NCBI GenBank assembly: GCA_963726105.1
Contig: CAVSBJ010000001.1
Location: forward strand, 124,001 to 188,000
Direction: 5' to 3'
DNA from: Roseiarcus sp963726105
Lineage (GTDB): Bacteria; Pseudomonadota; Alphaproteobacteria; Rhizobiales; Beijerinckiaceae
DNA length: 64,000 bases
Under the pieces are notes generated by a model. The model was not told where the DNA came from, ran no database searches, and was given only the letters and a program-made list of their open reading frames with translations. Shown here one piece after another: positions 16,906-25,897 of this stretch (positions are counted from its first letter, which is position 1; each line of letters begins with the position of its first letter). Both the position numbers and the translations under genes were made by a program.

Positions 16906-17615
16906 GCTCGACTCCGACTTCGCTTGCCGACGACGCCGCCCATATTCTCGTCGTCGACGACGATCGACGTCTTCGCGCTTTGTTGTCCAGCTATCTGGTC
17001 AAACACGGTCATCGCGTCACAGTCGCCCCAACGGCGGCCAAGGCTCGCGCTTTCCTCGACGGACTGGCCTTCGACATTATCGTGCTTGACGTCATGATGC
17101 CTGGGGAAAGCGGGTTCGATTTCGCCGCCGATCTGCGGGTGCGATCGCAAGTGCCGATTCTCATGTTGACGGCTCGTGGCGACCCGGAGGATCGGGTGCG
17201 CGGCCTCGAAATTGGCGTCGACGACTATCTCGCAAAGCCTTTCGAGCCGCGCGAACTCCTGTTGCGGATCGGCTCGGTGCTGCGACGAACCCGAGCCCCG
17301 CCGGCCGGCAGCCTCGAGACCAGCGTCGTTCGCTTCGGACGCTTCGCGTTCTCGCTTGAGCGTGGAGAGCTTCGAGCCGGAGACGATCCGGTTCGCATTA
17401 CGGAGCGCGAGCGCGAGATGCTGCGCCTGCTCAGCGCAACCCCCGGCGCCATCGTCTCTCGCGAAACGCTGTCGGGATCGGGCGGCGCCGCGCAAGAGCG
17501 GACGGTCGACGTCCTCGTCAACCGGCTGCGGCGCAAAATCGAGCAAGACCCCACCAATCCGATATACCTGCAGACGGCGCGAGGAGCGGGGTATCGGCTA
17601 GTCGCTGACCGATGA
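16884..17615 (+). CDS. OmpR/PhoB-family response regulator
   Basis: A two-component DNA-binding regulator of 243 residues. The receiver domain (about residues 20-135) has the acidic pair Asp25-Asp26, the phosphoacceptor Asp69 in IIVLDVMMPGESG, the conserved Thr (MLTARGD) and the Lys in DDYLAKPF. The C-terminal winged HTH (about 150-240) shows ITEREREMLRLL and VDVLVNRLRRKIEQDP. It overlaps marR by 22 bp and the kinase by 4 bp (ATGA), so the pair is translationally coupled and should be cognate. Confidence 0.95.
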   Translation: MGGSGAVSSTPTSLADDAAHILVVDDDRRLRALLSSYLVKHGHRVTVAPTAAKARAFLDGLAFDIIVLDVMMPGESGFDFAADLRVRSQVPILMLTARGDPEDRVRGLEIGVDDYLAKPFEPRELLLRIGSVLRRTRAPPAGSLETSVVRFGRFAFSLERGELRAGDDPVRITEREREMLRLLSATPGAIVSRETLSGSGGAAQERTVDVLVNRLRRKIEQDPTNPIYLQTARGAGYRLVADR

Positions 17616-19000
17616 GCGACCAACTCGCATTCAGTAAGCTGCGATTGCTGGCGCAGATCCGCATGCTTTGGCGGCGCACGGCGCGCGGCATGGCGGAGAT
17701 GCTGCCGAAGGGTCTCTACAAACGCTCGCTCCTGATCGTGATCGTCCCGATGGTGCTGCTCCAAAGCGCGGTGACGCTCGTCTTCATGCAGCATCACTGG
17801 GATTTGGTGACTCGCAGGCTCTCCGAGGCGGTTGCGCGCGACGTTGGAGCGCTGACGGATCTCTATCAAAGACTTCCGCCGGGGCAGGACGATGCGTCTT
17901 TAGAAAATCTGGCGTCCGAAAGGTTTCGCATGGATGCGTCATTGCTGCCGGCGGGTCCACTGCCTCCCGTCATGCCTCGTTCCTTCTACGGTGACTTGGA
18001 TCCGCTCACTCGCACCCTTCCGAAAGAAATACGAAAGCAGGTCACACAGCCTTTCTGGATCGACACCGTTGGCCGGTCGGGCTTAATGGAGATACGCGTC
18101 GACCTTGGGGGCCGGGTGCTGCGCTTGGTGACGCGCCGCGCCCTCGCCTATGAGGCGAACGCCCATATTTTCGTGCTCTGGATGCTGGGGGCGATGATCC
18201 TCCTCCTGACGCTCGCGATCATTTTTCTGCGCAATCAAATTCGGCCCATTTTGCGCCTCGCGAAGGCGGCGGAAGACTTCGGCAAAGGCAGGAATCTCGA
18301 CTTTAGTCCGCACGGAGCGCGCGAAGTTCGGCAGGCCGGCCATGCTTTCATCGAGATGAAACGGAGAGTCGAGCGCGCAACGGAACAGCGCACGGCCATG
18401 CTCAACGGCGTGAGCCACGATTTGCGCACTATGCTCACTCGCTTCAAATTGTCGTTGGCGCTGCTCGACAATTCGGCCGATAGCGAATTCTTGCAGAAAG
18501 ATGTCGATGAGATGGGGCAGATGCTCGAGGGCTATCTTGCCTTCGCGCGTGGCGATGCAGGCGAAGCAACCGCCCAAGTCGATATTGCGTCGATGCTTGA
18601 AGACCTCCGGGAGTCTTCCGAGCGGCATGGCGCGAGCCTTGGCGTGGAGACGCGAGGAAACCTCGATATCCGTATCCGGCCCATGGCGATGAAACGCTGT
18701 GTCGGCAATCTCGTCGCCAACGCCCAGCGTCACGCCGACAACGTCCGTGTTTCCGCGACCTTAGAGGCTCAATTCCTGTCGATTGTTGTCGATGACGATG
18801 GAGCCGGAATCGACCCCGCTTTTCGCGAGGACGTGTTCCGGCCGTTTTATCGCCTGGACGAGGCGCGCAATCAGGATGAAGGCGGCTCCGGCTTGGGGCT
18901 CGCGATCGCGCGCGACATCGCTCGCTCTCATGGCGGCGACATCACCCTTACGGAAAGCCCGATGGGAGGCCTCCGGGCGGCCGTGCGTATCCCAGTTTAG
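17612..19000 (+). CDS. Sensor histidine kinase (EnvZ-like, HAMP)
   Basis: A 462-residue inner-membrane sensor kinase paired with the upstream response regulator. Membrane segments lie at about residues 40-60 and 186-206, enclosing a periplasmic sensor region of about 125 residues. A HAMP domain follows (about 207-258: RNQIRPILRLAKAAEDFGKG). The phosphoacceptor is His269 in GVSHDLRTMLTRFKL, where Met replaces the usual Pro (TPL). The ATPase domain has the N box (GNLVANAQRHA), G1 (DDDGAGIDP), F (FRPFYRLDEAR) and G2 (GSGLGLAIARDIARSHGG) motifs, all intact. The kinase ends 23 bp before the convergent trxA. Confidence 0.94.
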   Translation: MSDQLAFSKLRLLAQIRMLWRRTARGMAEMLPKGLYKRSLLIVIVPMVLLQSAVTLVFMQHHWDLVTRRLSEAVARDVGALTDLYQRLPPGQDDASLENLASERFRMDASLLPAGPLPPVMPRSFYGDLDPLTRTLPKEIRKQVTQPFWIDTVGRSGLMEIRVDLGGRVLRLVTRRALAYEANAHIFVLWMLGAMILLLTLAIIFLRNQIRPILRLAKAAEDFGKGRNLDFSPHGAREVRQAGHAFIEMKRRVERATEQRTAMLNGVSHDLRTMLTRFKLSLALLDNSADSEFLQKDVDEMGQMLEGYLAFARGDAGEATAQVDIASMLEDLRESSERHGASLGVETRGNLDIRIRPMAMKRCVGNLVANAQRHADNVRVSATLEAQFLSIVVDDDGAGIDPAFREDVFRPFYRLDEARNQDEGGSGLGLAIARDIARSHGGDITLTESPMGGLRAAVRIPV

Positions 19001-19023
19001 CTCTTCTGCTCAAGGCCAGGAGC

Positions 19024-19347
19024 TTAAACCGAAGCGCTGATCCAACGAGACAGCTCGCTCTTCGGACCCGCCCCAGTCTTGGTGGCCACCTGCTTGCCGC
19101 CTTTGAACACCATCAGCGTCGGGATCGATCGGATGCCATATTTGCTGGCGACACCCGGATTCTCATCGACATTGAGCTTGGCGATTTTCACCTTGCCGTT
19201 CATTTCGGTGGCGATTTCTTCAAGCGCCGGCCCAATCATGCGGCATGGGCCGCACCATTCGGCCCAAAAGTCCACGACGACGGGCTCCTGAGAATTGATG
19301 ACATCGGTGTCGAAACTCGCGTCTGTGACCTTGGCCGTTACTGACAT
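19024..19347 (-). CDS. trxA: Thioredoxin
   Basis: A cytoplasmic thioredoxin of 107 residues, the standard length, which reduces protein disulfides using NADPH through thioredoxin reductase. The active site WAEWCGPCRMIGP (Cys-Gly-Pro-Cys at about residues 32-35) is intact, and the cis-Pro region IRSIPTLMVF and the C-terminal helix are present. It is a single gene convergent with the histidine kinase. In many alphaproteobacteria trxA lies downstream of addA; here it does not. Confidence 0.97.
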   Translation of the reverse strand: MSVTAKVTDASFDTDVINSQEPVVVDFWAEWCGPCRMIGPALEEIATEMNGKVKIAKLNVDENPGVASKYGIRSIPTLMVFKGGKQVATKTGAGPKSELSRWISASV

Positions 19348-19493
19348 GGCGTCCTCAAAGACGGCGTGCTTGCCGCGCTCAATAGCTAGGAACCAACCCA
19401 GGCGCCGTCAAGCAGGCGGCGCCACGCGAAGCGCGTCCGTGGGGACGACCAATCCCTTGACAGGGATGAAGGCGTCGCCTAGCCGAGCCAGCA

Positions 19494-20396
19494 ATGGGGC
19501 AGGAACAGGCGCAGATCGTCAGGCAAATCGCTGGTCTCAGCGAGATCTCGGACCACTATGACGTGATTCTGTGCGACATCTGGGGCGTGTTGCACAACGG
19601 CGTGGCCTCTTTCACGCAAGCCTCGGACGCGCTTGTGTCGTTCCGAAGGCGGGGCGGCGCCGTCATTCTCATCAGCAACGCGCCGCGTCCCTCTCCGCCG
19701 ATCGCACGGCAAGTGCTGAAGCTCGGGGTTTCGCCAGACGCGTTCGACGCGATCGTCACGTCGGGCGACGTGACGATCGGATTGATGGAACAGCAGGGGG
19801 GCGACCAAGTCCTCCACATCGGGCCGGAACGCGACTTGACCCTGCTCGACGCCGTGGCGGAGGCGTGCGGCGCACGGCCGAAACTCGTTGCGCTGGAAAA
19901 CGCCCAATATGCTTTATGCACCGGCCTCCGAAACGACGAGGCCGAAACGCTGGATGATTACGAGCCTGAGCTGCGAGGGATGGCGATTCGCGGCATGGCG
20001 ATGATTTGCGCCAATCCGGATATCGTGATCCACCGCGGCGAAACGCTCATCTATTGCGCGGGAGCGCTTGCCCGCCGATACGAGGAGTTCGGCGGGCCGG
20101 TCGTTTACGCGGGCAAGCCCTACACGCCAATCTACGACCGGGCGTTGACGCTCGCTGAACACATTCGAGGCGCGCCGATCGCGAAGCCTCGCGTGCTTGC
20201 GATCGGGGACGGCATGCGGACGGACGTCATTGGGGCCGTGCGAGCCGGGTTGGACGTGCTCTTTGTCACCGGAGGCATTCACCGGTCCTTGCACAAGGAG
20301 ACGCTTGAATCGCCGGCTGATCCGGTTGCGCTGCAGCAGCTGTACGACGAAAACGCGGTGTGGCCCGTCGCCGCGATCCCCCTGCTTCGGCGCTAG
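19494..20396 (+). CDS. HAD-IIA family sugar-phosphatase-like hydrolase (TIGR01459 type)
   Basis: A 300-residue haloacid dehalogenase-like hydrolase of the subfamily IIA, related to NagD and phosphoglycolate phosphatases. Motif I is VILCDIWGVLHNG, with the nucleophile Asp but Trp in place of the second Asp of the DxD motif; this variant is typical of the TIGR01459 type. Motif II (ILISNAPR), the Lys (YAGKPYTPIYDRAL) and motif IV (AIGDGMRTDVIGA) follow in order. The substrate is not known. It begins a run of + strand genes: HAD, MaoC, ribF and ileS, a common order in this bacterial group. Confidence 0.88.
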   Translation: MGQEQAQIVRQIAGLSEISDHYDVILCDIWGVLHNGVASFTQASDALVSFRRRGGAVILISNAPRPSPPIARQVLKLGVSPDAFDAIVTSGDVTIGLMEQQGGDQVLHIGPERDLTLLDAVAEACGARPKLVALENAQYALCTGLRNDEAETLDDYEPELRGMAIRGMAMICANPDIVIHRGETLIYCAGALARRYEEFGGPVVYAGKPYTPIYDRALTLAEHIRGAPIAKPRVLAIGDGMRTDVIGAVRAGLDVLFVTGGIHRSLHKETLESPADPVALQQLYDENAVWPVAAIPLLRR

Positions 20397-20406
20397 GCGG
20401 CGAGCC

Positions 20407-20856
20407 ATGGAGCTGTTTCAGACGCTCTATTTCGACGATCTTGTGCTCGGCATGCGCGCGACCATTCGCAAGACGGTCGAAAATGAAGACGTGATCCATT
20501 TCGCCGAGCTCTCGGGCGATCACAATCCCATTCATTTGTCCGAGCATTTCGCCCGCAAGACTCGGTTTGGCGGCCGAATTGTTCATGGGCTCTATACCGC
20601 GAGCCTCATTTCCGGGGTCATTGGCGTGCGACTGCCGGGCCCAGGCGCTGTTTACATCTCGCAGACCCTGAACTTCCGCGGTCCGATCAAGATCGGCGAC
20701 GTCGTCGACGTCAGCGTCGAGGTGATCGAGTTGACCGAAAGGAACCGCCGCGTCCGGCTGCATTGCCAATGTCGCGTCGGCGACGTGGTCGTCCTCGATG
20801 GCGAAGGCGTTCTCAGCGTGCCGCCGACGCCCAAGCTTAAGTCCCCCGCTGGTTGA
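20407..20856 (+). CDS. MaoC-like hotdog hydratase
   Basis: A 149-residue single-hotdog protein of the MaoC/(R)-specific enoyl-CoA hydratase family, which adds water to trans-2-enoyl-CoA. The ATG at 20407 comes 10 bp after the HAD gene; an upstream in-frame extension overlaps that gene and is not used. The catalytic pair is visible in FAELSGDHNPIHLSEHFA (Asp and His, about residues 40-45) with the GGRIVHGLYTASLIS helix after it. Possible roles are supplying hydroxyacyl-CoA for polyhydroxybutyrate or fatty-acid metabolism. Its substrate cannot be read from sequence. Confidence 0.9.
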   Translation: MELFQTLYFDDLVLGMRATIRKTVENEDVIHFAELSGDHNPIHLSEHFARKTRFGGRIVHGLYTASLISGVIGVRLPGPGAVYISQTLNFRGPIKIGDVVDVSVEVIELTERNRRVRLHCQCRVGDVVVLDGEGVLSVPPTPKLKSPAG

Positions 20857-20938
20857 CCGTATCTCGCGCGAAGGGCTGTTGCGTGAGCGAAGAAACGCAG
20901 GTACGGGACCGCGGAACTCCAGGCGCCGGCAGGACCCA

Positions 20939-21880
20939 ATGAACAACGGCTTCGTGCTCGCCACGGACCCGATGCTGCCGCCGCGTGGGCTCGAGGGCGC
21001 GGTCTACGCAATCGGAAATTTCGACGGCTTGCATCGCGGGCATCAGGCCGTCATCGGACGCGCCGTTGCGATGGCGAAAGAGAGAGCGGCCCCTAGCGCT
21101 CTCCTGACGTTCGAACCCCATCCCGTCGACTTCTTTGCCGGACGCCAGGTCGTTTTTCGATTGACGCCGCCGCGTGACAAAGCAGCGATATGCGCCGAGC
21201 TTGGGCTGACGGGTCTCGTTCTTATTCATTTTGACGCGGCCCTCGCTGCGATGAGCGCGGACGCGTTCGTTACCAACGTTCTGGTGGAGCGGCTCGGAGC
21301 GAGCGCGGTCATCGTCGGATGGGACTTTCATTTCGGCAAGGGCCGGTCCGGCTCCCCAGCCACCCTCGCCGAAGCCGGCGCCAGGCACGGCTTTGGGGTC
21401 GAGGTCATCGCGAAGGTGGAAGTCGATTCGGGGGTTTTCTCCTCGAGCGCCATTCGCAAGGCCCTCGAGCGCGGCGACCTTCCCGTCGCGGCGCAAGGTC
21501 TCGGCCGCAATTATTCGGTCTCAGGCCGAGTGATTTCGGGCCAGCGCCTGGGGCGCACCCTTGGCGTGCCGACGGCGAATATCGCGCTTGAGCCGAGCAA
21601 CGGGCTTGCTCATGGAATTTATGCCGTCGTCGCGCGGATCGACGGACGCGCCTTTCCGGCCGTCGCCAGCTTCGGCACCCGCCCGACGGTCGACGACGGC
21701 TCTCCCCTGCTTGAGGTTCATCTCCTCGATTTCGACGGCGACCTTTATGGGCGTGAGATCGACGTCGAGTTCATCGCGCGTATCCGGGACGAGCGGAAGT
21801 TCGATTCCCTCGACGCGCTCGTGGCCGAGATGAACCGGGACAAGGAGCGGGCCCGCGCAATTCTCGAAGGCAGTCGTTGA
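20939..21880 (+). CDS. ribF: Bifunctional riboflavin kinase/FAD synthetase
   Basis: RibF phosphorylates riboflavin to FMN and then adenylates FMN to FAD. The 313-residue product (ATG 20939, with GGCAGGA just upstream) has the N-terminal nucleotidyltransferase domain with AIGNFDGLHRGHQAVI (HxGH-type motif, about residues 25-35) and the SSSAIRKALERGD segment, followed by the C-terminal flavokinase domain with GQRLGRTLGVPTANIAL and TRPTVDDGSPLLEVHLLDF. Length is normal. No FMN riboswitch is visible ahead of it. ileS starts 305 bp downstream. Confidence 0.95.
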   Translation: MNNGFVLATDPMLPPRGLEGAVYAIGNFDGLHRGHQAVIGRAVAMAKERAAPSALLTFEPHPVDFFAGRQVVFRLTPPRDKAAICAELGLTGLVLIHFDAALAAMSADAFVTNVLVERLGASAVIVGWDFHFGKGRSGSPATLAEAGARHGFGVEVIAKVEVDSGVFSSSAIRKALERGDLPVAAQGLGRNYSVSGRVISGQRLGRTLGVPTANIALEPSNGLAHGIYAVVARIDGRAFPAVASFGTRPTVDDGSPLLEVHLLDFDGDLYGREIDVEFIARIRDERKFDSLDALVAEMNRDKERARAILEGSR

Positions 21881-22036
21881 ACAGATATACCATGTATAAT
21901 TGGATTGTTGAGCGCCATTTTTCAGCGCGGAACTAAACGGTGTCCTAAGCCACTGATAAGATTGATGGGCACAGGTAAAATTACCGCTACGCTCGGCGCG
22001 CCTCGTAAGCCGCCCTCAAGGGCATGGCGGTCCCAA

Positions 22037-22065
22037 CCGGCGTGGCCCTAATGCGGCCACGCCGG
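22037..22065. terminator. Strong hairpin in the ribF-ileS gap
   Basis: Perfect 11-bp inverted repeat, CCGGCGTGGCC (22037-22047) and GGCCACGCCGG (22055-22065), with a 7-base loop. There is no T-run after it, so it is not a classical rho-independent terminator; it may stabilise the ribF 3' end. The rest of the 305-bp gap (21881-22185) has no gene. Confidence 0.5.
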
Positions 22066-22185
22066 AAAGGTCGGGCCGGCGCTAAGATCTGAATTTGTGG
22101 GATCGCGCCAAATCCTCTAATCCCACGCCGCTCTTGCATACGAAACAAAACCTTGCTTCCGAAACCAAATTTGGCTTCACACACA

Positions 22186-25100
22186 ATGTCCGACGCGTCC
22201 GTCTCAACCCTCGATTATTCGCGCACCCTGTATTTGCCAAAGACGGACTTTCCCATGCGCGCGGGTCTGCCGCAGAAGGAGCCGGAAATTCTGGCGCGCT
22301 GGGCGCGCGAGAATTTGTATGCGGAACTACGCCGGAGCGGAAAGGGCCGCCCCAAATTCGTCCTCCACGACGGGCCTCCTTACGCCAACGGCAATGTCCA
22401 CATCGGCACGGCGCTCAACAAGACGCTGAAGGACATTGTCGTCCGGTCGCATCAGATGACGGGCCGGGAATCGAACTACGTGCCGGGCTGGGACTGTCAC
22501 GGGCTCCCGATCGAATGGAAGGTCGAGGAGGAGTTCTACCGCGCCAAGGGCAAGGTGAAGCCCGACTTCTCGGATTCGCAAGCCATCATCGCCTTCCGCA
22601 AGGAATGCCGCGCCTATGCCGAGCATTGGCTCTCCGTGCAGCGGGAAGAATTCAAGCGGCTCGGCGTCGTCGGCGATTGGGATCATCCCTACACGACGAT
22701 GAGCTATCCGGCCGAAGCGCAGATCGCCCGCGAAATCTTCAAATTCGTCGCGAGCGGGCTCCTTTATCGCGGCTCGAAGCCCGTGATGTGGAGCGTCGTC
22801 GAGAAGACGGCGCTGGCGGAGGCGGAGGTCGAATACGAAGACTATGTCAGCGACACGGTCTATGTGGCGTTCCCGGTGACAAGCGCGCGTCGCATTATCC
22901 TTGGCTCGGGCGACGAAACGCGTCAAGCGACCGAAGAGCTCGGAGCGTCAAAGGTTCGATATGTCATTAACGAAAACGCTGTTGAATTTCAGCAAAAAAA
23001 GGACTTGTTGGAAAATGCCTCGGTCGTCATCTGGACGACGACGCCGTGGACCATTCCCGGCAATCGTGCCATCGCCTTCTCCAAGCGTATTGCTTACGGC
23101 TGCTATCGCGTAACGGAGGCGGACGCCGACAATTGGGCGAAGCCCGGCGCGACTTATATTCTTGCCAAGACGTTGGCGGAGGCGACCTTCGCCGCCGCCC
23201 GGGCTAAAGCTTTCGAGTTCGTCGTGGACGTGAGCGCCGACGAACTCGCATCCATGGCCTGCGCCCACCCGCTCCGCGCGAAAGGCTATGGCTTTGTCGT
23301 CCCCCTGCTCGACGGCGACCACGTCACGGACGACGCGGGCACGGGCTTCGTCCACACCGCTCCCGGCCACGGGCGCGAGGATTTCGAGCTTTGGACCGCG
23401 AGCACCCGGCTTCTCCAGGAGCGCGGAATCGACACCCGCATTCCCTACACCGTCGACGAGAACGGCGCGCTGACCGACGAGGCGCCCGGCTTCGAAGGCA
23501 AGCGCGTCATCACCGACAAGGGCAAGGTCGGCGACGCCAACAAGGCCGTCATTGACGCCCTGATCGAGGCAGGCGCGCTCGTCGCGCGCGGAAAGCTGAA
23601 ACACCAGTACCCGCACAGCTGGCGATCGAAGACGCCGGTGATCTTTCGCAACACGCCGCAATGGTTCCTGGCGATGGACCGGCCGTTCGCCAATGCGGAA
23701 GGCGGCAAGACTCTTCGGGCGCTGGCGGTCGACGCGATTGAACGCACGCGATGGGCGCCCCCGTCGGGCGAGAACCGGATCAAGGGCATGGTCGCCAACA
23801 AGCCCGATTGGGTGTTGTCCCGCCAGCGCGCCTGGGGCGTGCCGCTCTCGATTTTCGTCCGCAAGGATGGTCACGAAATCCTGTTCGACGATGAGGTGAA
23901 CGCGAGGATCGCCGACGCCTACGAGCGGGAAGGCGCCGACGTATGGTTCGCCGAGGGCGCGAAGGAACGGTTCCTCGGGCCGAAGCACGAGGCCGCGACT
24001 TACGACAAGGTCGACGATCTGGTCGAAGTCTGGTTCAATTCTGGCTCCACCCACGCCTTCGTCCTCGAGGACCCTGGGCACTTTCCGGGATTGGCCGGCA
24101 TCCGGCGGACGGTCGACGGCGGCGACGACATCGTGATGTATCTCGAGGGCTCGGACCAGCATCGCGGCTGGTTTCAGTCCTCACTTCTGGAAAGCTGCGG
24201 CACGCGCGGTCGCGCGCCTTTCGACGTCGTGCTGACCCACGGATTCACGCTCGATGCGAGCGGCCGCAAAATGTCGAAATCGCTCGGCAACCAGACCTTC
24301 CCGCAGGACGTCATCCGCGTTTCGGGGGCCGACATCCTGCGTCTATGGGTGGCCAGCGTCGACTACACCGACGATCAGCGCATCGGCCCCGAAATCCTGA
24401 AAGCCGTCAGCGACAATTATCGCAAGTTGCGCAACACGATTCGCTGGATGCTCGGAACCCTCGCTCATCGGGAGCCCGGCGATTCCGTCGGCCATTCGGC
24501 TATGACCGGGATTGAGCGCCTGATGCTGCACAAGCTTGCCGAGCTCGATCTGAAGGTTCGCGAGGCTTACGAAAATTTCGACTTCGCGCGCGTCATCGCG
24601 ACGCTGACCGCGTTCATGAACGCCGATCTCTCCGCCTTCTATTTCGACATTCGCAAAGACGCGCTCTACTGCGATCCGCCATCCAGCGTCAGGCGACGTG
24701 GGGCGCTGGAGGCAATCGAGCACATTTTCCGCGCCGTGACGACCTGGCTCGCGCCGGTCCTCGTTTTCACCACGGAGGAAACTTGGTTAGCGCGAGACGC
24801 CGCGCATGGCTCGATCCATCTCGAACAATTTCCCGCGATTCCCAGTGCTTGGCGCGATGACGAACTGGCCAAGATCTGGGAGACGATCCGCATGCTGCGG
24901 CTCGCGGTCACCGGTGCGATCGAGATCGCGCGCGCCGAGAAGCAGATCGGCTCGTCCCTCGAAGCCGCGCCGCGGGTCTATCTTAGCAATCCCGAGCACA
25001 TGAAGGCGCTCGAGAACATTGATTTTGCCGAAGTATGCATCACCTCGGAGATTGCGATCGAATTCGGGACGCCGATCCCCGGAACCGCCTTCCGGCTGCC

Positions 25101-25266
25101 CGACGCGCCCGACGTCGGCGTCGTTGTGGAGCGCGCGCAGGGCGTCAAATGCGCGCGCTCGTGGCGCTATTTCGACCCAGCGACAGCCTCGCCCGACTTT
25201 CCCGACGTGACCCCTCGCGACGCGGAGGCGCTGCGCGAACTTAAAGATCTGGGTCGCTTGCTATGA
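22186..25266 (+). CDS. ileS: Isoleucyl-tRNA synthetase
   Basis: IleS charges tRNA-Ile in the cytoplasm and edits valine. From ATG 22186 the protein has 1026 residues. The HIGH motif is in PPYANGNVHIGTALNK (about residues 64-79), followed by the Leu/Ile/Val synthetase catalytic core, the CP1 editing domain with TWTTTPWTIPGN-type WTTTPWTIPGN and DDAGTGFVHTAPGHG, and the KMSKS motif (GRKMSKSLGNQ, about residues 692-702). The C-terminal anticodon-binding domain is present; no Cys-rich zinc finger is seen at the end, as in many alphaproteobacterial IleS. I start at M12 of the open frame, since upstream residues are unlike IleS. lspA overlaps its stop by 4 bp. Confidence 0.97.
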   Translation: MSDASVSTLDYSRTLYLPKTDFPMRAGLPQKEPEILARWARENLYAELRRSGKGRPKFVLHDGPPYANGNVHIGTALNKTLKDIVVRSHQMTGRESNYVPGWDCHGLPIEWKVEEEFYRAKGKVKPDFSDSQAIIAFRKECRAYAEHWLSVQREEFKRLGVVGDWDHPYTTMSYPAEAQIAREIFKFVASGLLYRGSKPVMWSVVEKTALAEAEVEYEDYVSDTVYVAFPVTSARRIILGSGDETRQATEELGASKVRYVINENAVEFQQKKDLLENASVVIWTTTPWTIPGNRAIAFSKRIAYGCYRVTEADADNWAKPGATYILAKTLAEATFAAARAKAFEFVVDVSADELASMACAHPLRAKGYGFVVPLLDGDHVTDDAGTGFVHTAPGHGREDFELWTASTRLLQERGIDTRIPYTVDENGALTDEAPGFEGKRVITDKGKVGDANKAVIDALIEAGALVARGKLKHQYPHSWRSKTPVIFRNTPQWFLAMDRPFANAEGGKTLRALAVDAIERTRWAPPSGENRIKGMVANKPDWVLSRQRAWGVPLSIFVRKDGHEILFDDEVNARIADAYEREGADVWFAEGAKERFLGPKHEAATYDKVDDLVEVWFNSGSTHAFVLEDPGHFPGLAGIRRTVDGGDDIVMYLEGSDQHRGWFQSSLLESCGTRGRAPFDVVLTHGFTLDASGRKMSKSLGNQTFPQDVIRVSGADILRLWVASVDYTDDQRIGPEILKAVSDNYRKLRNTIRWMLGTLAHREPGDSVGHSAMTGIERLMLHKLAELDLKVREAYENFDFARVIATLTAFMNADLSAFYFDIRKDALYCDPPSSVRRRGALEAIEHIFRAVTTWLAPVLVFTTEETWLARDAAHGSIHLEQFPAIPSAWRDDELAKIWETIRMLRLAVTGAIEIARAEKQIGSSLEAAPRVYLSNPEHMKALENIDFAEVCITSEIAIEFGTPIPGTAFRLPDAPDVGVVVERAQGVKCARSWRYFDPATASPDFPDVTPRDAEALRELKDLGRLL

Positions 25267-25766
25267 AGCCGCCGACGCTGGGCGGCGTGGTCGCGCTCGT
25301 CGTGGTGCTGGTCGACCAAATCGTAAAGGCTGGCGTTCTGGCCTATGCCGCCGGATCCGACGTTGAGCCCAAGCCGCTTACGCCGTTCCTCGATCTCGCG
25401 CTGCACTGGAACCGGGGCATTTCGTTCAGCTTGTTCGCGCGGGATTCCGCCTCCGGGCAGATCGCGCTGGTGGCGCTGACTCTAGCGGTGACGGGCTTGC
25501 TCACTGTGTGGTTGTTTCGATCCCGATCGGCGCTTCCCGCCGTCGGCCTTGGGTTGATTATCGGCGGCGCGCTCGGCAATGCAATCGACCGGCTTGCGCA
25601 CGGCGCCGTGGTCGACTATCTCGATCTGCACGCTTTTGGACGGCATTTTTTCGTCTTCAATGTCGCTGACGCCGCCATCAATGTCGGGGTCGTGCTCTTG
25701 ATTCTTGACTTGTTGCTGGCCCCTCGCGCATCGAAAAAGTCAAAGTCAGGGGAGCCGGCCTCCTAA
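25263..25766 (+). CDS. lspA: Lipoprotein signal peptidase (signal peptidase II)
   Basis: LspA is an inner-membrane aspartic peptidase that cuts prolipoproteins at the lipobox Cys. The 167-residue product has four hydrophobic segments. The two catalytic Asp residues are in GNAIDRLAHGAVVDYLDLH and FNVADAAINVG; the WNRGISFSLF segment is also typical. The ATGA overlap with ileS shows translational coupling, and ileS-lspA order is common across bacteria. CpaD, encoded at 6.95 kb, is one likely substrate. Confidence 0.96.
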   Translation: MKPPTLGGVVALVVVLVDQIVKAGVLAYAAGSDVEPKPLTPFLDLALHWNRGISFSLFARDSASGQIALVALTLAVTGLLTVWLFRSRSALPAVGLGLIIGGALGNAIDRLAHGAVVDYLDLHAFGRHFFVFNVADAAINVGVVLLILDLLLAPRASKKSKSGEPAS

Positions 25767-25897
25767 CGCAAGCTGGAGATTGGCTTGGGCCCAGATTAAC
25801 GGAGTTGCAACCGTCATCGAATAGCCGGAATTGATGGCGAGATACGCCAGCGTTGAACACTTGTCGCAACGCTTCCGGAGGAAAAGAGGCGCCTAAG

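Noticed and set aside
20857..20938. FMN riboswitch ahead of ribF
   Set aside because: The gap is only 82 bp and lacks the conserved RFN-element segments.
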